22,038 bases of DNA from Omnitrophica bacterium RIFCSPLOWO2_01_FULL_45_10. GTDB lineage: Bacteria; Omnitrophota; Gorgyraeia; 2-01-FULL-45-10. Within the stretch, counting starts at the first letter, position 1; the number at the start of each line of letters is the position of its first letter. Made by a program: the position numbers and the translations under genes. Under the pieces are notes generated by a model, which saw only the letters and a list, made by a program, of their open reading frames with translations, searched no databases and was not told the origin of the DNA. Location: positions 8,042 through 30,079 of the forward strand of contig MHFL01000050.1 in the NCBI GenBank assembly GCA_001804165.1, written 5' to 3'. Below, in pieces: positions 16,381-22,038 of the stretch.

Positions 16381-16920
16381 TCACAATACTTTAACCTTAA
16401 CCGCCTCTTTCTTCACCTTTTCCTTCTTGGGCATCACGATTTCCAAAACACCGTCTTTATATTTCGCGTTTATGCCTTCGCCTGTTGCTTCGCTCGGAAG
16501 TTCAAGGACCCTTTGAAATCTGCTCTGACTCCTCTCCTGTCTTATAACGCCCGGCAATATTTCTTTCTTCATGACTTCGCGTTCCGCCGATATTTTTAAT
16601 GTCTTATTAGACTCTAACGAGACATTGATTTTATCTTTATCAATCCCCGGCAGATCCGCCCTTACTACAATATCTTTCTCTGTCTCGGAAACATCAACCT
16701 TCATATCGGATTCGATTCCACTCACAGATAAATTTTTGTCATCGTTGGGATAGGTAGAGACAATGTCTTTCATGAAGCGATCCATCTCTTTCTTCATACG
16801 AATGAGCTTATCACGCGTCGTCTGCCACTCATCATAATCCTCATCCGCAGGCCCGACTTCGGCATAGACAAGAGATGAAATCGTTATCAGGGTTAAGACG
16901 ATTATTGTGCTTTTCTTCAT
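16381..16920 (-). CDS. exported Hsp20/alpha-crystallin family small heat-shock protein
   Basis: 179 residues. The alpha-crystallin domain spans about 70-165, with V-V-R-A-D-L-P-G-I-D at 85-94, R-F-Q-R-V-L-E-L-P at 134-142, the Y-K-D-G-V-L-E-I motif at 154-161 and a C-terminal V-K-V of the I-x-I type. Unlike ordinary cytoplasmic sHSPs, the N-terminus is a clear signal peptide: M-K-K, a hydrophobic core to residue 17, then V-Y-A before E-V-G, predicting cleavage after residue 20. The mature protein would then be a periplasmic holdase. AGGGAG precedes the ATG. A candidate promoter lies in the 59-base gap upstream, so heat or envelope stress could control it separately from tonB. Confidence 0.9.
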   Translation of the reverse strand: MKKSTIIVLTLITISSLVYAEVGPADEDYDEWQTTRDKLIRMKKEMDRFMKDIVSTYPNDDKNLSVSGIESDMKVDVSETEKDIVVRADLPGIDKDKINVSLESNKTLKISAEREVMKKEILPGVIRQERSQSRFQRVLELPSEATGEGINAKYKDGVLEIVMPKKEKVKKEAVKVKVL

Positions 16921-16946
16921 ATCATATCTCCCTGCATACCTACGAT

Positions 16947-16975
16947 AGGATAAACCAAATCGCGAAAAAATTCAA
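16947..16975 (-). promoter_or_regulatory. candidate promoter of the sHSP-efp genes
   Basis: On the minus strand TTGAAT (16975-16970), 17 bases, then TATCCT (16952-16947); each box matches four of six consensus bases. It lies in the only sizeable gap between tonB and the sHSP gene. The match is modest and could be chance. Confidence 0.35.
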
Positions 16976-16979
16976 GCCT

Positions 16980-17597
16980 TTACTCTCTCTTGAATGAAAC
17001 TATGAGGGTGAAGGACATTTTGGGAACCGTGAGGGTCTTCGGGAAAGCGGGAAATGGCGCCGCTTCACGCATACTCGATGTCGCGACATTAATTAAATCA
17101 CCATCGTCTGTTGAGGTAGCCCTGTCTATATCAATCGCCGCTAATGAGCCGTCCGCGCTTAAGGTAAAAACCAAATGCACATCGCCTGTTTTATCCCGCG
17201 CTTTATAATTCCTCTTAAGTCTATGCCTAACCCTCTCTCGAATTAACTGGTAATAGTTTATGTAATCAGGGGTGGATTTTAATTGAACCTGCCGCTTTGA
17301 GGCCTTGGTGATATCGACCTTTGCCATTTTTTCTTCTCTTACTGCTTCATCGCGGCTGGTATTATCAGATGGCCTTATATCAATTGCCTTTTTTACTTCA
17401 ACTTTAGGGGTTTCATGTGATTTCAACTCTTCGGCTTTTGCTTTCTCAACCTTTATCGGCTCTTTTATTACGACATAATCAATGACTATCGGCTTTTGAG
17501 ACTCATGACGCTGTTTGATCAATCGCGCATTATAAAAGGGCGCTGCCGCCATCGAGTGAATCAGTATTGAAACTGCAACTGCATTTTTTATCGTCAT
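16980..17597 (-). CDS. tonB: TonB family energy-transducing protein
   Basis: 205 residues. A short N-terminal membrane segment (about 6-21) contains S10-x3-H14, the same Ser-His spacing as in the TonB membrane helix that contacts ExbB/ExbD. A periplasmic linker rich in Lys, Glu and Pro follows (about 36-105), then a TonB C-terminal domain (about 112-205) with Y-Y-Q-L-I-R-E-R-V, G-D-V-H-L-V-F-T-L and a final beta segment. It would power the outer-membrane receptor encoded two genes upstream. No exbB or exbD is in the window, so it must rely on copies elsewhere. It starts 14 bases after the 51-residue ORF. Confidence 0.87.
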   Translation of the reverse strand: MTIKNAVAVSILIHSMAAAPFYNARLIKQRHESQKPIVIDYVVIKEPIKVEKAKAEELKSHETPKVEVKKAIDIRPSDNTSRDEAVREEKMAKVDITKASKRQVQLKSTPDYINYYQLIRERVRHRLKRNYKARDKTGDVHLVFTLSADGSLAAIDIDRATSTDDGDLINVATSSMREAAPFPAFPKTLTVPKMSFTLIVSFKRE

Positions 17598-17611
17598 CTT
17601 TAGTAAATATT

Positions 17612-17767
17612 TTATTTATCTTTGATAACTTTCTCGAGGGCTTGTTCTATTTTAACGTAATCTTTCCTGAAGGATTTCTTCTCTCTTTGTTTGGCTATCC
17701 GAGCCAATTCGTAATCCTCGATTTGGTCAAGAAGTTTCTGCTTTATTGGAAGATTGTCTTTTCTCAT
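17612..17767 (-). CDS. 51-residue basic helical protein of unknown function
   Basis: A small ORF between the DUF71 gene and tonB. It starts with ATG at 17767 overlapping the DUF71 stop as ATGA (4 bases) and ends with TAA at 17614-17612, exactly filling the space before tonB. The product is charged and predicted helical, with K-Q-K-L-L-D-Q-I-E-D-Y-E-L-A near the start and A-K-Q-R-E-K-K-S-F-R-K-D-Y in the middle, no membrane segment and no Cys. I recognise no family. The tight fit and the ATGA overlap argue that it is a real gene. Confidence 0.65.
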   Translation of the reverse strand: MRKDNLPIKQKLLDQIEDYELARIAKQREKKSFRKDYVKIEQALEKVIKDK

Positions 17768-18447
17768 TTCCCATGTAGTGTTACTTTTTCTATATTAATA
17801 TACATCAGATCGCCTTTAGCATGCTTTGAATGGGTATCTATATGGATACTTTTTTTGAACGGCGGCCCATCTACAACCAACGTATGATACTCTCCTTCCT
17901 CTCCGCAAATGTCAAGTCCAGTTTCAGCATTTATTACCCGCAGTCTTTCCAACGAACTTCTATTGAGTTCCATTCCAAGCCAATCTATTGTAAGATGGGG
18001 TTTCTTCACACAGGAAAATATCACCCTAAAGTTGTATGCGAGAAGGCGGTTGAGAAGATGGATCCTGTCACATCCCCACAATGGTGTCAGAACATCGACG
18101 CCAGAATATTCACTACATTCTCTTATCCAATTGGGGTAGCCGTCAACCTCCGCGATATCGCCAGTAATCAAAGTCCCTATTCCATGTTTTTCCTTCAGAT
18201 AAAGTATAGCATTTTCATAACTTTTTTTGAACGGTTCATCGATCTCCAGCATATAATGTGGGAGCGACATGGCTTCTGCCTGGTACTTCATAACCTTGAG
18301 TGGATGGGCAAGAAATTCTGAGTCACGATGAATGAAAGTAACTAGACTTTCGATCTTGAAACCAGCTAATTTGGCTTTATAAAAAGCTAAAGAAGAATCC
18401 TTGCCGCCGGTCCATAATATGGCCGCGTTACCAACCCTTTTATCCAT
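17764..18447 (-). CDS. DUF71/COG2102 PP-loop ATPase, predicted B12-salvage branch
   Basis: 227-residue ATP-binding protein of the Dph6-like family. The PP-loop T-G-G-K-D-S is at 13-18, followed by L-I-T-G-D-I at 93-98, P-L-W-G at 122-125 and the family-defining G-E-E-G-E-Y-H-T at 182-189. Eukaryotic and archaeal members are diphthine-ammonia ligases, but bacteria lack diphthamide. Published comparative genomics proposed a second, bacterial branch acting in B12 salvage because it clusters with B12 transport genes. The position here, directly after btuB under a cobalamin riboswitch, fits that branch. The exact reaction is not established; amide-bond chemistry on corrinoids is a reasonable guess. 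Confidence 0.85.
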   Translation of the reverse strand: MDKRVGNAAILWTGGKDSSLAFYKAKLAGFKIESLVTFIHRDSEFLAHPLKVMKYQAEAMSLPHYMLEIDEPFKKSYENAILYLKEKHGIGTLITGDIAEVDGYPNWIRECSEYSGVDVLTPLWGCDRIHLLNRLLAYNFRVIFSCVKKPHLTIDWLGMELNRSSLERLRVINAETGLDICGEEGEYHTLVVDGPPFKKSIHIDTHSKHAKGDLMYINIEKVTLHGK

Positions 18448-18478
18448 AACTTATTTGTATCTTCTTCGCGATAGATTT

Positions 18479-20446
18479 TTAGAATTTCGCCTTTACGCCG
18501 GCGTACGCGGAGAAAGGCGCCGTGCCATAACCAACGAGTTCTTCATAATGTTGATTAAATAGGTTGTTAAATTTGGCGTATAGCGAAAAATTTTTCGTTA
18601 CATCGTAAGTTGTTACGAAATCAACTACTGTATATTCTTTTATCTTATAGCCCCCTGAGTCCGCCATAGGCCCATTATACCTTAACCTAGCGTCGAAACT
18701 CAATTTCTCTATTGGCTGCCAAAAACATTCTACAAATAACTTCTTTTCTGGCCTCCTCAAAAGGTCCGTATCATTCTGCAGGTTCTTCGTCTTTTGATAT
18801 GTAAAACCTCCCTGCACTGTAATCCTTGAAAAGGGTTTAATCTTTGTGGATATCTCGATACCGTGCACTCTGGCCTTTCCCATATTGGCATATTGGTCGG
18901 TCACCCATGTATCGGGATGATAGACCGCGTCTATCAAATCTTTATATACCGTGTGAAAATATGTAGTAGCGACAGTTACCTTCTCTCCAAACAAATATTG
19001 ATCGATGCCATATTCATAAGAAATACTCTTCTCTGGCCTCAGGTCCGAATTGCCTCCTCCGATAGAATATGAGGCAATCGCGGGCGAAAATAATTGATAG
19101 AGAGCCGGCGCCTTGAATCCACTCGCTATTAAACCTCTTATCTTCGTACCCGTCACAAATAGATACGAGCCGTCCAACCTATACGTCTCAAAAGTGCCTG
19201 ACCGAGAATGGTGACTGATTCTGACGCCCTGTGTAGAGGCGAGACGGTCGGAGAGGTTGAACCTATTCTCTAAATAGAGGCCGGCTTCTCTCGAAAAGAC
19301 TTTCGACTGGTCAGTTACACCAAAGGAGTCCTCATAGTAAAAATCTCCTATCTCTTCTATATAGTCATATCCGATTATGATGTCATCAATATCCATTATA
19401 TTTACGTTATTGTTATAATCGAATTTGAAATACTTGCCGGTATATTTGTCGCTTAGGTAATCGCTTGCGGGCGGGTCATCGTCGAAATCCTGCCTTATCA
19501 CTTCCATCCGGCCCAAATGAATATTCTGCCTCCACCACTCGAATAGTTTAAACGAGAGATATGTTGTCATGAATGACTCTCTATAGCGCCCCACAGTGTT
19601 ATCATCGTCTTTTCTCGTAAAACCATTATCGTATTCGAATCGGGCACTTGTATATCTCAAGGTACCGCCTGCCGTAAATTTATCGGCTATGTCGTAATCC
19701 ACACGGCTCGCTACCGCTGTCCGTTCGTAGGGATCGGCCTCTTGGTTATCATTCTTCGCCTGAGCCTGAGATATTCCTCTAGTATCAAGCCGCGAGGCGG
19801 CAATGGAATAATGAAAACCCTTTGTACTTGCTCCGGCCTCAAAATTTTCCTTATGTGTATAAAATGAGCCCGCCTCGTATGAGGCATTCACGTATGGCGC
19901 TTCCGGCTTTTTTGAAATTATATTAACTACCCCGGCCATGGCATCGGAGCCGTAAAGCGCGGATTGAGGTCCTCGCAATGTCTCTATCCTATCGACATTA
20001 TCCAATGTGAGATGTGCTAGGTTATATGCGCCATTCGGAGAAATGGGATCGTACGCCTTTACGCCGTCTATCATTATGAGCGTGTGATTCGAATTTCCGC
20101 CTCTTGTGAATATAGAGGTGACGCCTTGAAACGCGCCGGATTGAACGATGTCTACTCCGACCTCTTCCCTCAAGGCATCTTTCGTTGTATCAATCTTTTT
20201 TCTTTCAAAGTCTTTTGCGTCAACAACGGATATCGAACTGGAACTGGAGCCCAATCTCTCTTCTATACGCGACGGCGTAACGATTATCCTCTCCAATTCT
20301 GTTATAGGCCCTAGAATAGTATCAAGCGGCGAAATCGCCGTCTGTAACAATTTTTTCAATATGCTTGGTCTCTCTTCATCGGCCTTCGCGGTTGAAACAG
20401 CATTTATAAGAAAAAAAATTACCATCACTAACAGTAATCTCTTCAT
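18479..20446 (-). CDS. btuB: TonB-dependent outer-membrane cobalamin receptor (BtuB-like)
   Basis: 655-residue outer-membrane receptor. Signal peptide 1-22 (cleavage after A-K-A), then a spacer of about 28 residues and a TonB box E-R-I-I-V-T-P-S-R at 52-60. The plug domain shows F-T-R-G-G-N-S, M-I-D-G-V and L-R-G-P-Q-S-A-L-Y-G-S-D-A-M-A-G-V-V-N, close to known BtuB plugs. The rest is a beta barrel that ends in the terminal Phe needed for outer-membrane assembly. B12 specificity is inferred from the cobalamin riboswitch in its leader and from cobO and DUF71 neighbours. It is slightly longer than E. coli BtuB. Regulation should be premature termination when B12 is plentiful. Confidence 0.93.
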   Translation of the reverse strand: MKRLLLVMVIFFLINAVSTAKADEERPSILKKLLQTAISPLDTILGPITELERIIVTPSRIEERLGSSSSSISVVDAKDFERKKIDTTKDALREEVGVDIVQSGAFQGVTSIFTRGGNSNHTLIMIDGVKAYDPISPNGAYNLAHLTLDNVDRIETLRGPQSALYGSDAMAGVVNIISKKPEAPYVNASYEAGSFYTHKENFEAGASTKGFHYSIAASRLDTRGISQAQAKNDNQEADPYERTAVASRVDYDIADKFTAGGTLRYTSARFEYDNGFTRKDDDNTVGRYRESFMTTYLSFKLFEWWRQNIHLGRMEVIRQDFDDDPPASDYLSDKYTGKYFKFDYNNNVNIMDIDDIIIGYDYIEEIGDFYYEDSFGVTDQSKVFSREAGLYLENRFNLSDRLASTQGVRISHHSRSGTFETYRLDGSYLFVTGTKIRGLIASGFKAPALYQLFSPAIASYSIGGGNSDLRPEKSISYEYGIDQYLFGEKVTVATTYFHTVYKDLIDAVYHPDTWVTDQYANMGKARVHGIEISTKIKPFSRITVQGGFTYQKTKNLQNDTDLLRRPEKKLFVECFWQPIEKLSFDARLRYNGPMADSGGYKIKEYTVVDFVTTYDVTKNFSLYAKFNNLFNQHYEELVGYGTAPFSAYAGVKAKF

Positions 20447-20470
20447 TTCCTTCTCCTCTTTTATGATAAC

Positions 20471-20499
20471 AAAAACCCCGCACCAAAAATGATGCGGGG
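20471..20499 (-). terminator. intrinsic terminator in the btuB leader (riboswitch expression platform)
   Basis: On the minus strand CCCCGCA and TGCGGGG form a perfect 7-bp GC-rich stem around a 10-base loop, followed at once by TTTTTG. It lies between the riboswitch and the btuB ATG, 25 bases before the start codon, so it is most simply the ligand-controlled terminator. A second hairpin just upstream (20532-20552, stem CTGATGT with ACATCGG) contains TGATG, which could pair with CATCA in the terminator and act as part of an antiterminator; that pairing is only a suggestion. Confidence 0.88.
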
Positions 20500-20594
20500 C
20501 CAGTTCCCTGATTTTACTAAACCCGTATATACCGATGTTCTCGCGACATCAGACCCAAAAGTATTGACTTTTTAGTTTTTACTTTTGAGTTTAT

Positions 20595-20790
20595 TATATA
20601 GGTAGGTCTTCTGACTATCGCGCCTTCTTGACTGCCTTCCCATCCAAATAATTAGGACAGTGGCTTGAGTGCCAAAAAGTTTTCCCATATCAAATTATTC
20701 TGTGAAAATTTGATATGGACGTGATTACAGCGGCGGGACCGTTTCCGTTTACACGGAATTCCCTATTAAGCCCTTTCAGGCGCCTATATA
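20595..20790 (-). promoter_or_regulatory. cobalamin riboswitch
   Basis: About 196 nt upstream of btuB carry the ordered signature of the cobalamin (B12 box) aptamer. P1 is TATATAGG (20790-20783) pairing with CCTATATA (20602-20595). Then come G-C-T-T-A-A-T-A-G-G-G-A-A, the C-C-G-C-C-G-C-T-G-T-A-A core near 20735-20723, the invariant GCCACTG at 20664-20658, GGGAAGGC around 20642-20635 and the B12 box AGTCAGAAGACCTACCT at 20616-20600. A peripheral hairpin with a perfect 11-bp stem (20718-20708 with 20695-20685) fits the variable arm of this RNA. With the terminator downstream it should switch off btuB and the genes behind it when cobalamin is bound. Confidence 0.95.
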
Positions 20791-20815
20791 GTTCTAATAT
20801 ATCAAAGACGGCTAA

Positions 20816-20844
20816 ATTATACCGGCGGAACATAATTGTGTCAA
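20816..20844 (-). promoter_or_regulatory. perfect-consensus promoter of the B12 riboswitch-btuB operon
   Basis: On the minus strand TTGACA (20844-20839), 17 bases, TATAAT (20821-20816): both boxes and the spacing are exact consensus. AT-rich sequence lies just upstream. Transcription should begin near 20809, about 19 bases before the riboswitch P1 helix. This separates the btuB group from cobO. Control would be almost wholly by the riboswitch, with strong basal initiation. Confidence 0.9.
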
Positions 20845-20859
20845 GATAATTTATCTGGC

Positions 20860-20907
20860 GTAAAATATTTTGTTTCGATTGATGTTTTTGGGCACAAAAT
20901 ATTTTAC
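20860..20907. repeat. 14-bp perfect inverted repeat between cobO and the btuB promoter
   Basis: GTAAAATATTTTGT at 20860-20873 and its exact reverse complement ACAAAATATTTTAC at 20894-20907, separated by 20 bases; the pairing can extend by two more pairs with one G-T. Each arm is itself nearly palindromic around AAAATATTTT. It starts 6 bases after the cobO stop and ends about 15 bases before the -35 box. It could be a terminator-like hairpin for cobO (no T-run follows) or two operator sites about 34 bp apart, roughly three helical turns. Confidence 0.75.
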
Positions 20908-20913
20908 ACTCGC

Positions 20914-21441
20914 CTAGTACTCTATACCTCGGCGGGCAGGGATGCCCTTCTTATAAGGATGCTTTATCTCTCTCATTTCAGTGACAAGATCGGCGCACTC
21001 GAGGATACAAGACGGGCAATATCGCCCTGTGAGAACAATCTCAACGTCTTTGGGCTTACGGCTGATAATATCGATGACTTTTTCACATTCAATCAACCCT
21101 AATTTTAGCGCGACGTTTACTTCATCAAGGATGACAAGGTCATATTTTCCCGACATTATAATTTGCTCGGCTCTCAGCAGGCCGCTTTGCGCACAAATTT
21201 TGTCCAGCATCGTAGGCTTGCCTTTTATGAAACAACCCCTCCCGCACTGCTCGGCTTTAATATTCTTTATCTTGCTTAGAGCCTTTAGTTCACTATATAT
21301 TCTTCCCTTTATGAACTGCTGTATGTATACCTTATATCCCGCCCCGGCGGCTCTTATCGCTAGCCCTATCGCGGCTGTAGTTTTCCCCTTCCCGTTGCCA
21401 GTATAAACCTGCACCAATCTTTTTTTCGATTTATATGTCAT
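20914..21441 (-). CDS. cobO: corrinoid adenosyltransferase (CobO/BtuR family)
   Basis: Transfers the adenosyl group of ATP to cob(I)alamin or cobinamide precursors to form the coenzyme (cytoplasm). 175 residues. The P-loop G-N-G-K-G-K-T-T is at 15-22, Q-Q-F-I-K-G follows, then the D-L-V-I-L-D-E-V-N motif, L-T-G-R-Y near the C-terminal third and the basic end K-G-I-P-A-R-R-G-I-E-Y; all are typical of CobO. Start ATG 21441 is preferred: AGGG lies 6 bases before it, and the earlier in-frame TTG (21483) overlaps the upstream gene. It lies upstream of the btuB promoter and so is outside the riboswitch's reach, but functionally it activates the imported corrinoid. Confidence 0.94.
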   Translation of the reverse strand: MTYKSKKRLVQVYTGNGKGKTTAAIGLAIRAAGAGYKVYIQQFIKGRIYSELKALSKIKNIKAEQCGRGCFIKGKPTMLDKICAQSGLLRAEQIIMSGKYDLVILDEVNVALKLGLIECEKVIDIISRKPKDVEIVLTGRYCPSCILECADLVTEMREIKHPYKKGIPARRGIEY

Positions 21442-21445
21442 CGGT

Positions 21446-21946
21446 TTACCCTGGGCAAAATATGGAATATGCGCCTTTGCCAAAGAGGCAGACAGATAAG
21501 ACGATTATGCCCGCAATGATTACACCGCAAAATATCGCGGGCAACGCGTATCTGAATTTAATCTTAAATAGACTCGCCGCGATGCAGCCGCTCCAGGCCC
21601 CGGTCATGGGAAGCGGCACCGCTACGAATAACATCAGCCCGAGGGCTTCATACTTTTGAATCAAGTCGGCCTTCGCCTTAGTCCTCTCGAACAGCCAATC
21701 AAAAAACTTCTTCCATAATTTAAATCGCCTAAGCCGCATCGATAGAGGTTCCAGTAGAAAAAGCGTTGGAACAATCGGAAGAGAATTGCCGAGTATGGAC
21801 AGGAAAAAGCCCTTGACCGGAGTAAGTCCCATCATCAAAGCCGCCGGTATGGAGCCCCTCAATTCAGATATGGGTAGAGCCGCCAATATAATTGTGATCC
21901 ATTCTTTTGACAATCCCTGGAATAAATTTCCGATCGCTTCAGTCAT
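21446..21946 (-). CDS. small multidrug export family membrane protein (COG2426, Sm_multidrug_ex)
   Basis: 166-residue inner-membrane protein with about four hydrophobic segments. The family motif E-L-R-G-S-I-P-A-A appears in the first third, and P-L-P-M-T-G-A-W-S-G in the second half after a basic loop (M-R-L-R-R-F-K-L-W-K-K-F). Despite the family name, function is not well established. Start ATG 21946 overlaps the upstream pcm stop by 8 bases (ATGACTGA); a longer frame from a GTG at 21994 lies wholly inside pcm and is unlikely. The stop lies 4 bases before the cobO ATG, so it is transcribed with cobO. A link to corrinoids is not evident. Confidence 0.83.
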   Translation of the reverse strand: MTEAIGNLFQGLSKEWITIILAALPISELRGSIPAALMMGLTPVKGFFLSILGNSLPIVPTLFLLEPLSMRLRRFKLWKKFFDWLFERTKAKADLIQKYEALGLMLFVAVPLPMTGAWSGCIAASLFKIKFRYALPAIFCGVIIAGIIVLSVCLFGKGAYSIFCPG

Positions 21947-22038
21947 TTTCCGGCCAGCCTTCTTTTCCAACCAGTGGCACGAATGTACAGCCACAGACTT
22001 CGTTTGTTTCTAGCTCCTCGCCATTTTTCTCAACAACC
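21939..22038 (-). CDS. pcm: C-terminus of protein-L-isoaspartate O-methyltransferase (partial, runs off right edge)
   Basis: The last 32 residues of an open frame that enters from the right edge and stops at TGA 21941-21939. It contains V-C-G-C-T-F-V-P-L-V-G-K-E-G-W, which matches the conserved end of Pcm (C-x-F-V-P-L-x-G-x-x-G-W), the enzyme that repairs isoaspartyl residues with S-adenosylmethionine. The catalytic part is outside the window. The identity rests on this one strongly typical motif. Confidence 0.75.
   Translation of the reverse strand, partial: VVEKNGEELETNEVCGCTFVPLVGKEGWPEND

Noticed and set aside
17830..18321. Plus-strand open frame of 163 codons
   Set aside because: Antisense to the DUF71 gene, which has clear motifs; composition is that of a shadow frame.
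21442..21483. TTG start for cobO at 21483
   Set aside because: It lies inside the upstream membrane protein gene; ATG 21441 sits 4 bases after that gene's stop with AGGG before it.
21947..21994. Longer start (GTG 21994) for the small multidrug export family gene
   Set aside because: The segment is the C-terminus of pcm in another frame; the ATG at 21946 overlaps the pcm stop and directly precedes a normal family N-terminus.

Overview
The window is a densely packed stretch of a diderm bacterial chromosome. Every gene I can support lies on the minus strand, so transcription runs from high to low coordinates. Genes are separated by a few bases or overlap, often by 4 bases. Gram-negative envelope traits are clear: heptose synthesis for LPS (gmhA, rfaE2), a TonB-dependent outer-membrane receptor, TonB, an AsmA-like protein and an exported M16 peptidase. 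Mixed with these is a gene run typical of Firmicutes (aroQ, pepP, accB, accC, Asp23/YqhY, AmaP), plus an EF-P with an Asn tip and a PPi-type phosphofructokinase. From memory of gene content this resembles uncultured Omnitrophota (OP3) or a relative within or near the PVC group. That placement is inference and no search was run.

In transcription order from the right edge: the tail of pcm (22038-21939), a small-multidrug-export family membrane protein and the corrinoid adenosyltransferase cobO. Next comes a 467-base non-coding region (20447-20913) holding a long inverted repeat, a consensus sigma-70-type promoter, a cobalamin riboswitch and an intrinsic terminator. These control btuB, a DUF71/COG2102 PP-loop protein, a 51-residue ORF and tonB. 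Together they form a B12 uptake, salvage and activation locus.

The middle holds an exported small heat-shock protein, efp, a PQ-loop-like membrane protein whose 3' end runs into two tandem 72-bp palindrome-bearing repeats, an AsmA-like protein and a YacP-type NYN protein. A recognisable promoter then precedes rpsU (bS21, 53 residues). A long run follows: an M16 double-domain peptidase, a TIM-barrel epimerase-like protein, a patatin phospholipase, a DUF1844 protein, rmuC, a flippase-like membrane protein and a Trm112-like zinc protein.

The left part is metabolic: aroQ, an M24 peptidase, accB, accC, Asp23, AmaP, PPi-type phosphofructokinase, gmhA, rfaE2 and the start of a ThiD2/ThiE N-domain gene that runs off the left edge. 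A heptamer repeat (831-867) lies between gmhA and rfaE2. No tRNA, rRNA, CRISPR array, transposase or phage gene was seen. The best candidates for something little described are the 72-bp repeat element, the 51-residue ORF inside the B12 operon, the inverted repeat upstream of the B12 promoter, and the aroQ-to-Asp23/AmaP gene run in a diderm.
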